Positions 17,407 to 27,167 are shown, counted from the stretch's first letter. The stretch: 64,000 nt of DNA from MED-G17 sp963991985 (GCA_963991985.1 CAXDRX010000002.1:118348-182347), one strand, 5' to 3'. Made by a program: numbers and translations. The notes: generated by a model from the letters alone, not told the origin.

Positions 17407-20222
17407 AAAAGAAGGCAATTATTTCAAAAAGCATAATTCTTGTATGTGTATTGACTTCTTCATTTCGGGCGATTGCCCAAAAAGGAACTTTGGCTGGCAT
17501 TGTTTTTAATGCTGAAGACAAAAGCGAAGTTTTGATTGGGGCTTATATACGAATTATTGGCACTTACGATGCAGCAATATCGAAGGAAGACGGGCGTTTT
17601 GCCATGGGAGATATAAAACCAGGAGACTATTCTGTTCGCATATCTTTTATAGGTTTTGCAGATCATGTTCAACATGGCGTTCGGATAGAGGCCAATAAAA
17701 TTACAAAAATCAAAGTTTCCCTGACCCCCCAAACCAGCACTTTTCAAACAGTTACGGTTCAAGGAAAAAATAACTTAGTGGATTTGGACAATGCAGAATC
17801 AAGGATAAATATTAAAAGCCAAGACATACAAGACATGAATGTGAGGGATGTACAGGAAGTTGTAGCTCTTCAAGCGGGGGTTTCCAAGACCATGGATGGA
17901 ATTCAAATTCGAGGAGCACGAGTCTATGAAACTCAATATATAGTTGATGGAATCAGTGCCCAAGACCCTTTGGCAGGAACAGGTTTTGGTTTAGACATAT
18001 CAGCAAGTTCCATTGGTGAAATAGATTTGATTACCGGAGGAAGTGGTGCAGAGTATGGGGATGGGTCCTCAGGTGTAATCGTAACAACCATCAAAGAAGG
18101 AGGAAAAAAATTGGCAATAACTGGCAGCTATCAAAAAGATATCCCCCAAATGGGTGGATGGAACACAGACTTAGGAGAATTAAGTTTGGCAGGCCCACTG
18201 GGAAAAAGCTGGAGCTTCTTCAATAATTTTACTTTTCGATGGACAGATGAATATTTTGGTCCTGTCGCCAAACAATTGCATAGCAGCTTATTCTCCAAAA
18301 ACGACAGCTTTTGGGCTCCTAGACAAACCAACAATTATACCCACACACTAAAGCTCGCTCATGAGATAAAATCAGGAACAAAAATCACAATAACCAATCA
18401 GCATAGTCTCAATATCAATCAAAATACGAGGTCATTACAAATCGTTGGCTTTGATGCCATTTTAACCCCTGGTTTTCAGTTTACAAGAAGTTTAAATTTA
18501 GATAATGCAACCACTTATACTCACCGATCCAATTTGACATCTATAAATCTTAAGCATGTTATAAACAAAAACAATGTCCTGGAATTGGCTCTGGGGAGGT
18601 TATTTACCAATCTCAGAGCGGATGCCAACGGAAGACCATTTAGATCAAATACGATTGACAGAATTTTTGATGAAAACTCGGTTGTGACCCATCCGGTAAA
18701 AATTTTCAATCCTACCGATGAAATTCAATATGTTCTTCCAGGTCCCGGCTTGGTAAACAATGGTGGAATTTCTCCTATATGGCATGATCATTTTGTTAGA
18801 GAAATTACCCTTAAGGCGAAACTTAAGCATTATCCTCAAAACGAAGCCCACAAAATGGAATTTGGTTGGGAACACAAATTCAATGAATATCAATGGGTAG
18901 ATGTAACCAAACCTTGGATTGGTGCCCCCATCCAAATTGATGATACCACATTTACTCCCTCCATAAGTGTAGGGGCAAGCAATGATATTTGGAAAGTGAA
19001 ACCGATGAATGGGGGCATGTTTTTTCAAGACAAAATTCAATATGAAGGGATCATCGCCACACTGGGTATGCGCTTAAATTACTGGGCTCCCGGAAAGTTT
19101 GCTGATGATGCAGTCAACAATCTACAAGCACCTGTGCTAGACAAAGTAAGAGAAGACTACAAAAGAAAGACAATCCCTTTGGGCTTGCGTTTTAAAGCAA
19201 GGCTTTTGCCTAAAGTGAACGTTTCCTTCCCGATAACGGCCAACAAGGTTCTTTATTTCAACTACGGACACTCCATGAGATTGCCACATCCTAGGTTTTT
19301 GTATGCAGGTCTTGATCCAGAATTTCAAGATCGTTCTTTTTTGAGTTTTTTGGGCAATCCAGATATCAATCCTGAGCTAAATGTAAGCTATGAAGTAGGG
19401 CTTAAATCCCAAATCAATAAGGATTTTGGCTTTACAATAGCTGCATTCAACAACAATCGTTTTGATTACATCGTTTCCAGAAAAGTTTTTGTAAAAGACG
19501 TCACCGGAAGACCTGTAACCAAAACGATGTACATCAACCAAGACTACGCTAAAATCCAGGGAATAGAGACCAACTTTCAATACAGAATGAACCAAACTTG
19601 GAGAAGTTTTTTAAATATTGCCTACCAAACGGCTCGCGGAAAATCCAACTCCGCAAGGGAAAGTACTTTACAGATTCAACAAAATGGTGAAGTTCCTTTA
19701 AGTACTGAACAATATTTGGCCTGGGATAGACCTTGGAATATAAATATGGGCATTGTGCTCACTCCCGATTCCAATGTAAATCATATGAAGTGGTTGTTAA
19801 AAAATAGTAGGTGGTTTGTTCGCTCCAGTTTTCAGAGCGGTTTTCGATACACTCCGCAAATTTTAGAAGATTCAAATGATTTGGGAAGACCTCTTTATCG
19901 GAGTCAGATAGAAAAATATCTACAGGAAAGAGCCAAACCTTGGTTTATGTTCGATATAAATTATCAAAAAACAATCCGTATAAAAGCCAATAAACAAAAG
20001 GGAATTACCCTGAGCATGGAAATTAGGAATCTTTTAAATTTTATGAATCCTCAAATCATTAATCCAGTAACGGGAGATGCCTACAGAATAGGTGATGACG
20101 TTCCAATGGGATGGAGAGATGAGAGATACATAGGCCCGGAAGAAAGTGGTGTCCCACCAAACAATCCAGCACGTTTTCAAGCTCCACGGCAGTTCATTGC
20201 AGGGTTGAAATTTAGATTTTAG
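17403..20222 (+). CDS. TonB-dependent outer-membrane receptor with carboxypeptidase-regulatory-like domain
   Basis: The 939-aa protein has a signal peptide to about residue 25 (FRAIAQ), an N-terminal CarboxypepD_reg-like domain (about 28-113, GTLAGIVFNAEDKSEVLIGA), a plug domain (about 120-235: LQAGVSKTMDGIQIRGAR, YIVDGISAQDP, SGAEYGDGSSGVIV) and a 22-strand-type barrel to the C-terminal phenylalanine (LKFRF). It imports an unknown substrate using TonB energy. It is not a SusC-type partner of SusD; the associated genes are a lipoprotein and two secreted proteins. The 3' end overlaps the convergent methyltransferase gene by 11 bases. Confidence 0.93.
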   Translation: MKKKAIISKSIILVCVLTSSFRAIAQKGTLAGIVFNAEDKSEVLIGAYIRIIGTYDAAISKEDGRFAMGDIKPGDYSVRISFIGFADHVQHGVRIEANKITKIKVSLTPQTSTFQTVTVQGKNNLVDLDNAESRINIKSQDIQDMNVRDVQEVVALQAGVSKTMDGIQIRGARVYETQYIVDGISAQDPLAGTGFGLDISASSIGEIDLITGGSGAEYGDGSSGVIVTTIKEGGKKLAITGSYQKDIPQMGGWNTDLGELSLAGPLGKSWSFFNNFTFRWTDEYFGPVAKQLHSSLFSKNDSFWAPRQTNNYTHTLKLAHEIKSGTKITITNQHSLNINQNTRSLQIVGFDAILTPGFQFTRSLNLDNATTYTHRSNLTSINLKHVINKNNVLELALGRLFTNLRADANGRPFRSNTIDRIFDENSVVTHPVKIFNPTDEIQYVLPGPGLVNNGGISPIWHDHFVREITLKAKLKHYPQNEAHKMEFGWEHKFNEYQWVDVTKPWIGAPIQIDDTTFTPSISVGASNDIWKVKPMNGGMFFQDKIQYEGIIATLGMRLNYWAPGKFADDAVNNLQAPVLDKVREDYKRKTIPLGLRFKARLLPKVNVSFPITANKVLYFNYGHSMRLPHPRFLYAGLDPEFQDRSFLSFLGNPDINPELNVSYEVGLKSQINKDFGFTIAAFNNNRFDYIVSRKVFVKDVTGRPVTKTMYINQDYAKIQGIETNFQYRMNQTWRSFLNIAYQTARGKSNSARESTLQIQQNGEVPLSTEQYLAWDRPWNINMGIVLTPDSNVNHMKWLLKNSRWFVRSSFQSGFRYTPQILEDSNDLGRPLYRSQIEKYLQERAKPWFMFDINYQKTIRIKANKQKGITLSMEIRNLLNFMNPQIINPVTGDAYRIGDDVPMGWRDERYIGPEESGVPPNNPARFQAPRQFIAGLKFRF

Positions 20223-20937
20223 GATTCCCCAAACAAAAGACAGCCAATCTTTTGTGCAGTACAATGGGATTGTCTTTCCAATGGATCATTGGTTGTGAAT
20301 GATTTTCCTGGCTCTCCATATGAATATCACAAGAAATATGCAAGCATGTTTGCGGACTTAGCCATTGGATAAGTTCTTCCAATAGGCCTTGGTTTCGGTA
20401 AGGTGTTTCCATGAAAATTTGAGTTTCATTTTGTTTTACAACTCGTTTTTCCATGTCAAGAATTGCCCTCTTTCGAAGTGATTTGTCAATGGGCAAATAG
20501 CCTCGAAAGCTAAAATTCTGACCATTGAAACCGCTTGAAATCAATGCCAACAAAATGGAACTGGGTCCAACCAAAGGATGAACCAATTTCCCTCTTTTGT
20601 GTGCATAAGCAACCACCAAATTCCCGGGATCTGCCAAACAAGGCATTCCTGCCTCGCTAATAAGTCCAATACCATGCAGTATATTCTGATCAAAAAACTC
20701 CCGGAAACTTTGATCATGACGTTTGTGTTTGTTCAATTCAAAAAACACCAACATACGCTGGGGGTGCGGGTGTTCAATTGTTTTCAAAAATTTTCTTGCG
20801 GTTTTTTCTTTTTCTACGATAAAATATTTTAGTGTTTTGGCCACAGCAATACTTTCTGCAGACAAAACACTGTTTTTGGGAACCCCCAAAAAGTTGGGGA
20901 TTAAAAAAAGTTTGCCTTTATTTTGTGTTGTGGTCAT
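20212..20937 (-). CDS. RsmI-like SAM-dependent methyltransferase
   Basis: The 241-aa protein belongs to the tetrapyrrole-methylase fold group that includes RsmI, the 16S rRNA C1402 2'-O-methyltransferase. Family features are KGKLFLIPNFLG at the start, ISEAGMPCLADPGNLVV, HPLVGPSSILLALISSGF and FMETPYRNQGLLEEL. Bacteroidota often carry this shorter paralogue besides a canonical RsmI, so the target is uncertain. The ATG at 20937 overlaps the ATG of the divergent peptidase (CATG at 20935-20938). Confidence 0.85.
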   Translation of the reverse strand: MTTTQNKGKLFLIPNFLGVPKNSVLSAESIAVAKTLKYFIVEKEKTARKFLKTIEHPHPQRMLVFFELNKHKRHDQSFREFFDQNILHGIGLISEAGMPCLADPGNLVVAYAHKRGKLVHPLVGPSSILLALISSGFNGQNFSFRGYLPIDKSLRKRAILDMEKRVVKQNETQIFMETPYRNQGLLEELIQWLSPQTCLHISCDIHMESQENHSQPMIHWKDNPIVLHKRLAVFCLGNPKI

Positions 20938-23032
20938 GAAAAAAAAATTGATACCCTTTTTTGTCTCACTTCTTCTTTACTCTTGCACTGCAAACAAGCA
21001 AAAAAATATGACAGCACCAATCGCAAAGAAAATACCAAAAAAATTAATCCAGCACAACGATACGAGGGTCGATAACTATTATTGGCTCAATCAAAGGGAT
21101 AATCAAGAGGTGATAGATTATCTAATAGAAGAAAATGAATATACCAAGCTGAAACTAAAAGGTACTGAAAAAAATCAAAAAGAACTTTTTAATGAAATTA
21201 AGAATCGAATCAAAGAGGACGATCAATCGGTTCCCTATTTCAAAAATAAATATTGGTATTACAATCGATTTGAAGAGGGAAAAGAATATCCAATATTTTG
21301 CAGGAAAAAAGAAAGACTTGATGGCAAAGAAGAAATTTTATTGAACGTAAATGAGATGGCAGAAGGGTTTGACTTCTATCAAGTGGTAGGTCTAAGCATT
21401 AGTCCCAACAACCGTTTTTTGATTTACGGGGTGGATACCTTAGGACGAAGAAAATACACTTTACAGGTGAAAGACCTTCAATCAAACAAGGATTTGAATA
21501 TAAAGATTCAAAATACAGGAGGCGGAAGCACATGGGCAGCAGACAACAATCACTTCTTTTATACTCGGAAGGAGGAACAAACTCTTAGGACACACCAAAT
21601 TTTTAGATTTGATATTTCGAGCAAAAATGAAACCTTGGTATTTGAAGAGAAAGATGAAACCTTCAATACTTACGTGGGAAAAACCAAAGATGGTAAATTC
21701 CTATTGATCGGTTCAAGCAGCACCTTGACCTCAGAAATGCAATTTTTGGAGGCCAATAAGCCCAAGGGGGAATTTAAAATTTTTCAAAAAAGAATTAGAG
21801 GACTAGAATATTTTGTGAGCCACTGGGAAAATGAATGGTTAATTACTACCAACTTGGAAGCACAAAATTTCCGCTTAATGCGCTGTCAAGAAAATCAAAC
21901 AAAGAAAGAGTTTTGGCAAGAAGTAATTGCTCATCGAAAAGAAACCTTGCTTGAAGGTTTGGATGTTTTTACTCATTTCTGGGTTTTGTCAGAGAGAACC
22001 AAAGGGCTTACACAATTGCGCGTAATCAACAAAAAAAATGGTGAAGACTATATTGTGCCTGTCCAAGACGAGGCATTTGAAATATCCGAGGGCATAAATC
22101 CCGAGATGGAAACAAATACATTGCGTTTCAACTACACCTCCCTTACCACTCCCAACTCTGTTTATGATTTTGACATGATTACCAAGCGCAAAATTTTAAA
22201 AAAACAGCAGGAGGTTGTGGGAGGTTACCATCCGGAAGAATACCAAAGTGAACGAATTTTTGTGAAAGCTCGAGATGGAGCGGAAGTGCCTTTGTCCATT
22301 GTCTACAAAAAAAACATGAAAAAAGACAAAAATCCTCTTTTGCTCTATGGGTATGGAAGTTATGGATACAGCATGGACCCTTATTTTAGTTCGGTACGTT
22401 TGAGCTTGCTCGATAGAGGCTTTGTATATGCAATTGCCCATATCCGAGGGGGAGAGGAACTGGGGCGGCAATGGTATGAAAACGGAAAACTTTTAAAAAA
22501 GAAAAATACTTTTTTTGACTTTATAGATTGTGCGGAGCACCTCATTCAAAAAGGTTATACTGATACTTCCCAATTGTTTGCGATGGGTGGAAGTGCAGGC
22601 GGGCTTTTGATGGGTGCTGTTATCAATCTAAGACCCGACCTGTGGAAAGGAGTTATTGCTGCAGTCCCATTTGTGGATGTGGTGACAACTATGCTAGACG
22701 AAAATATTCCGCTTACCACAGGAGAATTTGATGAGTGGGGGAACCCCAAAGAGAAAACCTATTACGATTATATAAAAAGTTATTCTCCATACGACAATAT
22801 TTCTGAGGTGGAATATCCCAACCTGCTCGTGACGACGGGTCTGCATGACAGTCAAGTGCAATATTGGGAACCGGCCAAATGGGTAGCCAAACTGCGTGAT
22901 TTGAAAAAAGACAATAATTTGTTGCTCCTTCATACCGACATGAAAACAGGCCATGGTGGTGCAAGCGGTCGCTTTGAGCGATTGAAAGAAGTTGCCATGG
23001 AATATGCGTTCTTATTGCATTTGTTGGAATAA
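20936..23032 (+). CDS. Prolyl oligopeptidase family (S9A) lipoprotein, oligopeptidase B-like
   Basis: The enzyme cleaves short peptides after proline or basic residues. The 698-aa form starting at ATG 20936 has a lipoprotein signal (MKKKLIPFFVSLLLYSC), so it is probably envelope-bound. An N-terminal beta-propeller (about 85-415) is followed by an alpha/beta hydrolase domain with the nucleophile GGSAGG (about residue 560) and a C-terminal histidine in KTGHGG. The start KKIPKKLIQHNDTRVDNYYWL and the HIRGGEELGRQWYENGK loop match oligopeptidase B. The frame is open further upstream (to 20723), but that part is antisense to the methyltransferase and lacks a signal peptide. A cytosolic product could arise from ATG 21008. 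Confidence 0.9.
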   Translation: MKKKLIPFFVSLLLYSCTANKQKNMTAPIAKKIPKKLIQHNDTRVDNYYWLNQRDNQEVIDYLIEENEYTKLKLKGTEKNQKELFNEIKNRIKEDDQSVPYFKNKYWYYNRFEEGKEYPIFCRKKERLDGKEEILLNVNEMAEGFDFYQVVGLSISPNNRFLIYGVDTLGRRKYTLQVKDLQSNKDLNIKIQNTGGGSTWAADNNHFFYTRKEEQTLRTHQIFRFDISSKNETLVFEEKDETFNTYVGKTKDGKFLLIGSSSTLTSEMQFLEANKPKGEFKIFQKRIRGLEYFVSHWENEWLITTNLEAQNFRLMRCQENQTKKEFWQEVIAHRKETLLEGLDVFTHFWVLSERTKGLTQLRVINKKNGEDYIVPVQDEAFEISEGINPEMETNTLRFNYTSLTTPNSVYDFDMITKRKILKKQQEVVGGYHPEEYQSERIFVKARDGAEVPLSIVYKKNMKKDKNPLLLYGYGSYGYSMDPYFSSVRLSLLDRGFVYAIAHIRGGEELGRQWYENGKLLKKKNTFFDFIDCAEHLIQKGYTDTSQLFAMGGSAGGLLMGAVINLRPDLWKGVIAAVPFVDVVTTMLDENIPLTTGEFDEWGNPKEKTYYDYIKSYSPYDNISEVEYPNLLVTTGLHDSQVQYWEPAKWVAKLRDLKKDNNLLLLHTDMKTGHGGASGRFERLKEVAMEYAFLLHLLE

Positions 23033-23075
23033 GGGCTTTTTAAACATCAGCTATTCTTTTTGAATTCAAGCAAAA

Positions 23076-26000
23076 TTAATCCCAATATGGAACTCCTTGT
23101 TGGGATGCTTTTTCTTTCATTGCGTTTATTTCTTTTTGGATTTTTTTCAATTCATGTAAAGCATCTTCAGTCATCTTCTTTATATCTTGTAGTAAATTCT
23201 TCATGGTACCCGTAGGGGCTCCACGGTGATTCCAGGCTCCCCAAGCAAGCAAACCCATTCTTGCCTCTAAAGAGGGTGCAGTTTCTATTTCTCGTTTAGA
23301 TTTGGATTTGTCACCATAGAGCAGAATACCGATTTGATTCAATCTAAGTTCAATCTGCCTATTTCGATTAAGCGCTTCAATAGAAGCTCCAACAGTATTT
23401 CGGAAACCTGCTTTCAATAACGATAGCGCTTTGGTTAATTGTTTGTATTCTGCTTCTACATAATTGACGTTGGCATAAGCCTTATCCACATCTTCTATAA
23501 ATGAATAATCAATGTCCTTTTGGTCATATAAATGTTTTACTTCAAAATCATGATTTTTTAGAATCAAATCGAGATGACCATTGATAGACTGATAAACCGA
23601 TAAGAAATAAGTCCCTGGTCTCACAAAAGCAGTATTTTCTGCTTTCGTTTTGGGCTCATTTTTTTTAATAATGTTCCCCTTACTGCTGTATTTACCATCC
23701 CAAATCACCTTGGCAATGCCTTGATGATGTGCTTGACTAAATCTAGAGACCTCTTTGCCGCTTGAATCTTCAACAACAAATAAAAAGTAAGGAATTTCTT
23801 CCCAGTCTTCCGTTCGAAGATGTTCTATGGAAGGGTAGTGGGGCTTGGTTTTTTTTGCTTCTGGTCGTTTGTCTTTTTGTCGTTCAATGGAATCCTGGAC
23901 AAGTAAATAGAAATGAGCGCCCATTTTTGGATTTTTGGCTCGATACTCTTGTCCCCCTTTATAGTCTATTCCTCCAGTGTTGCCTCTATGGAATAAGAGG
24001 GCTGGTTTGGTCTTAAACAAAGCTACATTTTCTTCCAATATGGTATCCAATTGTCTAAGTGGAGCATAATTGTCGAGTACATAAAAACCTCTTCCAAATG
24101 TTGCTAAGACAAGGTCATTTTCTCTTTCTTGAATCGCAATATCTTTCACTGCAATTGTCGGCAAACCACTTTTTAATTGCGTCCAATTTTTTCCGCCGTC
24201 AAGGGTAAACCATAGACCAAATTCTGTCCCTGCAAATAGCATATTTTTTCTCAGGGGATCTTCAACTAAGCTATAAACCGTACCACGGCTTGGTAAATTA
24301 TTGGCTATATCCGCCCAATTTTTTCCACCATCTTCACTCTTAAAAATATAGGGTTTGAAATCACCATTTTTATGGTTGTTGTATACCACATAAACTACGT
24401 GATCGGTGTGCGCTGACAGAACAATGTCTTGAATATAAGTGAGTGATAAATACTTTTCCCCCACCTTTGTTTTGGGTAAGTTTTTGAACGATTCAACTTT
24501 TGACCATGAATTGCCATCGTTTATGGTTTTCCAAAGTAGACCATCGTCTGTTCCCGCCCAAAGTTCACCAACATTATTGGGGTGTTCTTTGAGGGTTACA
24601 ATATTGCCATAAATGGAGGTGCTCTTATGTAGAGCAATTGCATCTGGTCCCCAAAATTGCTTCATGACAGGCAAGGTGTTTCGATCAATTTGTCTGCTCA
24701 AATCAGGTGAAATTGTTTCCCAAGAGCTTCCTCGATTTTTACTTTTAAATACCTTGTTAGCAGCAAAATATAAGGTGTTTTTTTGGTGTTTACTGGCTAT
24801 TAAAGGCGCATCCCAATTCCATCGGTAGGGTTTTTCTTTGTAACGAGGTTGCGGTTGTATTGGTGTTCGTTCACCAGTTTCCTTATTGAATCTTACCAAC
24901 CAGCCGTATTGTGCTTGTGCGTAAACAATATTGGGGTTTTGAGGGTCGGTGGCACTTTCAAACCCATCTCCACCATTGGTTACAAACCAGTCGCTATTGA
25001 TAATTCCCCTTCTGTTTATGGTTTGCGAAGGACCTCCCAAAGAATTATTGTCTTGTGTCCCCCCGTAAATATTGTAGAAAGGAAAATCATTGTCTACAGC
25101 TACCCTGTAAAATTGTATGGTTGGTAGGTTGGCTTTCCAACTCCAATTCTTCATATTGTCCCAAGTTTCGTATAGTCCTCCGTCGGTGCCAATGAGTATA
25201 TGTTTTGTGTTGGAGGGATTTATCCAAAGACAATGGTTGTCAACATGTTTCAATTTTTTGGGAATGTTTTGGAATGTTTTCCCGCCATCTTTGCTGATGT
25301 GTGCGTAAGTATCCATGCTATAAACCGTATTTACATTTTTTGGATGAGCAATAAGTTCTACATAATAGTTGCCACTGGTTTGATGGTTACTTTGTTTTGA
25401 CCAACTTTCTCCTTGGTCTGTACTTTTAAAAAAACCATGTCCTTCGATGGTAGCATACAAGACATTGGGGTTTGATGGACTTATGTCCATGCCAATTCTA
25501 CCAAGATTTCCAATTGGAAGACCTTTTTTTAGTTTTTTCCAATTTTTTCCTGCGTCGTCACTTTTGTACAGAGCACTTTCGGGACCGCCGCTAATGTAGG
25601 TAAAAACATGCCTTCTTCTCTGATGAGCAGTGGCATATAAAATGCTTGGATTTTTTGGGTCTATGTGTATTTCATTGAATCCTGTATGCTCGCTTACCGC
25701 TAAAATTTTCTTCCAATTTTCGCCGCCATCTTTTGTCTCGTAGATGCCTCTATCTCCACCCGAACGCCAAAGAGGTCCATAAGCTGCAACATAGATATGA
25801 TTTGAGTTGTTTGGATCGATGGCAATCATACCAATATGTTCACTTTCTTGTAATCCCATATTTTGCCAGCTACTTCCTCCATCTTTTGAAACATAAATGC
25901 CATCTCCGTATGCAACGGACCTTTGATTGTTGTTTTCACCCGTCCCTATCCAAACAACATTTGAATTGTTTGGATCCAAGGCGATGCAACCGGTACTAAA

Positions 26001-26282
26001 TACGCTTTGTTTGTCGAAAATAGCTTGCCAATTTGTTCCATTATTAACGGTCTTCCAAACTCCCCCTGAGGCGAGTGCCAAGTAAATTTCTGCTGGATTG
26101 TTCGGATTTACACACAAATCAACAATTCTTCCAGAGGTAGTGGCAGGCCCAATACTGCGAAAAGTAAAAGCAGAAATATTGGTCTCTACCCATTTCGGTT
26201 TCCCCTCTTCTTCTAAAGACTTTTGGGCGATAGAAACCAATGAACTTGCCAAGCAAACAAGCGATATCCAAAAACGTGTCAT
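23076..26282 (-). CDS. Large BNR/Asp-box (sortilin-like) beta-propeller exported protein
   Basis: The 1068-aa protein has a signal peptide (MTRFWISLVCLASSLVSIAQ). About ten Asp-box motifs of the SxDxGxxW type (for example SKDGGSSW, ETKDGGENW, KSEDGGKNW, TLDGGKNW) spread over residues 60-690 predict one or two beta-propellers of the VPS10/glycosyl-hydrolase BNR kind. The remaining 370 residues include a beta domain (about 780-920, PGTYFLSVYQ) and a helical tail. Members are annotated as glycosyl hydrolases, but no sialidase arginine triad is evident, so catalysis is unproven. It is monocistronic with its own promoter-like element and an upstream palindrome. Confidence 0.85.
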   Translation of the reverse strand: MTRFWISLVCLASSLVSIAQKSLEEEGKPKWVETNISAFTFRSIGPATTSGRIVDLCVNPNNPAEIYLALASGGVWKTVNNGTNWQAIFDKQSVFSTGCIALDPNNSNVVWIGTGENNNQRSVAYGDGIYVSKDGGSSWQNMGLQESEHIGMIAIDPNNSNHIYVAAYGPLWRSGGDRGIYETKDGGENWKKILAVSEHTGFNEIHIDPKNPSILYATAHQRRRHVFTYISGGPESALYKSDDAGKNWKKLKKGLPIGNLGRIGMDISPSNPNVLYATIEGHGFFKSTDQGESWSKQSNHQTSGNYYVELIAHPKNVNTVYSMDTYAHISKDGGKTFQNIPKKLKHVDNHCLWINPSNTKHILIGTDGGLYETWDNMKNWSWKANLPTIQFYRVAVDNDFPFYNIYGGTQDNNSLGGPSQTINRRGIINSDWFVTNGGDGFESATDPQNPNIVYAQAQYGWLVRFNKETGERTPIQPQPRYKEKPYRWNWDAPLIASKHQKNTLYFAANKVFKSKNRGSSWETISPDLSRQIDRNTLPVMKQFWGPDAIALHKSTSIYGNIVTLKEHPNNVGELWAGTDDGLLWKTINDGNSWSKVESFKNLPKTKVGEKYLSLTYIQDIVLSAHTDHVVYVVYNNHKNGDFKPYIFKSEDGGKNWADIANNLPSRGTVYSLVEDPLRKNMLFAGTEFGLWFTLDGGKNWTQLKSGLPTIAVKDIAIQERENDLVLATFGRGFYVLDNYAPLRQLDTILEENVALFKTKPALLFHRGNTGGIDYKGGQEYRAKNPKMGAHFYLLVQDSIERQKDKRPEAKKTKPHYPSIEHLRTEDWEEIPYFLFVVEDSSGKEVSRFSQAHHQGIAKVIWDGKYSSKGNIIKKNEPKTKAENTAFVRPGTYFLSVYQSINGHLDLILKNHDFEVKHLYDQKDIDYSFIEDVDKAYANVNYVEAEYKQLTKALSLLKAGFRNTVGASIEALNRNRQIELRLNQIGILLYGDKSKSKREIETAPSLEARMGLLAWGAWNHRGAPTGTMKNLLQDIKKMTEDALHELKKIQKEINAMKEKASQQGVPYWD

Positions 26283-26287
26283 ATCTT

Positions 26288-26295
26288 CGAAAGTA
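26288..26295 (-). promoter_or_regulatory. Candidate -7 promoter element of the BNR-repeat gene
   Basis: The minus strand reads TACTTTCG (TAnnTTYG) and ends 5 bases before the ATG, so the transcript would have almost no leader. The octamer AGTACTTT that contains it recurs in the palindrome at 26334-26349. Confidence 0.45.
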
Positions 26296-26333
26296 CTATT
26301 TTATGGAGAGAATTTTAGTTGAAGAAGATTAAA

Positions 26334-26349
26334 CACAAAGTACTTTGTG
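26334..26349. promoter_or_regulatory. Perfect 16-base palindrome between the lipoprotein and BNR genes
   Basis: CACAAAGTACTTTGTG is identical on both strands. It lies 31 bases after the stop of the upstream minus-strand lipoprotein gene and about 50 bases before the BNR start. It could be a weak terminator stem (6 bases, GTAC loop, followed by TTT on the minus strand) or a dimer operator for the BNR gene. The shared AGTACTTT in the -7 region favours a regulatory reading. Confidence 0.4.
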
Positions 26350-26380
26350 CAGCCAAATTACGAAATGGTGATTGTTTGCC

Positions 26381-27163
26381 TTATCTGCAACTTTGATAAT
26401 CAAAAGTCCATTGGTTGGCTTCATCATCAAAGTCTAGAAATTCTACTTTCGATACTCGATTTTCTGAGTCATAAGAAATTTTAAAATCTAATTGACGTGT
26501 GTTTTGATCCACCAATACAGAGACGCTCCTAAAGTTATTTTGGCATAAAAACTGCGGGTTATCATACTCCAAATACCATATTGGCAAATTGTGTAATGGA
26601 TTGTTTTGAGCATCAAAATTTGAAAAAGTGAAAGTGGTTTTTTCTTCTAAGCTGTCACCTGAAAAAGAGGTATAAGAAGATAGATTATTTCCCTCCCAAA
26701 TATATTCAACACGTTCAAAAAGATATTTTTCTTCATTAAGCTCATCAAAGGCATACTCTTCTACTTGGCTTATCTTACCATTTGTACCATAAGTAAACTC
26801 TGTTACGTTAGAAGCTTTAGCATTGAAATTGTAAGAACTTACCATTTGGCTAATGTTCTTGCCAGAATAGAAAAATTGAAATCGATCACCATCTTTGTTA
26901 TTTCGAATTTCTTCAAGTTCATTTTCTTGATTATAACTCAGGTTGTAAATAAATTTTTCCCCATCCTCAATCAAAGTATATTGAGCTAAGTTTCCTTGGC
27001 CATCATATTCAAATTTGTTGGTGTCTTGCGTTTGACCGACTATTTCAATGAATTGATTTATTCTACAGGTAGTTTTTCTTGGGTTTTGCTTTGTCTCATC
27101 GTCATTGCACGAAATCAACACTAAGATGGATAGAAGTGGGACTAGCGGTCCATTGGAATTCAT
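26381..27163 (-). CDS. Lipoprotein with YD/RHS-like beta repeats, function unknown
   Basis: The 260-aa protein has a lipoprotein signal (cysteine at about residue 19, LVLISC). The body contains repeated units of the kind KFEYDGQGNLAQYTL, NLSYNQENELEEI, EFTYGTNGKISQVEEY and SYDSENRVSKVEF, spaced by about 30-50 residues. They resemble DUF4595/RHS-type repeats that form elongated beta solenoids or propellers on the Bacteroidota surface. No catalytic motif is visible. It is a single gene, divergent from L-2-hydroxyglutarate oxidase. Confidence 0.75.
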   Translation of the reverse strand: MNSNGPLVPLLSILVLISCNDDETKQNPRKTTCRINQFIEIVGQTQDTNKFEYDGQGNLAQYTLIEDGEKFIYNLSYNQENELEEIRNNKDGDRFQFFYSGKNISQMVSSYNFNAKASNVTEFTYGTNGKISQVEEYAFDELNEEKYLFERVEYIWEGNNLSSYTSFSGDSLEEKTTFTFSNFDAQNNPLHNLPIWYLEYDNPQFLCQNNFRSVSVLVDQNTRQLDFKISYDSENRVSKVEFLDFDDEANQWTFDYQSCR

Positions 27164-27167
27164 AAAA

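Noticed and set aside
18645..19040. Open frame of 131 codons opposite the TonB receptor barrel
   Set aside because: Antisense shadow of a conserved barrel region.
11598..20222. Reading the receptor block as a SusCD polysaccharide locus
   Set aside because: No SusD-like protein, glycoside hydrolase or polysaccharide lyase is present beside the receptor.
20723..20935. 71-residue extension of the prolyl oligopeptidase
   Set aside because: It is antisense to the methyltransferase gene and would bury the lipoprotein signal peptide.
23033..23075. Bidirectional terminator between the oligopeptidase and BNR genes
   Set aside because: The 43 bases contain T-rich runs but no convincing stem, so no terminator is called.
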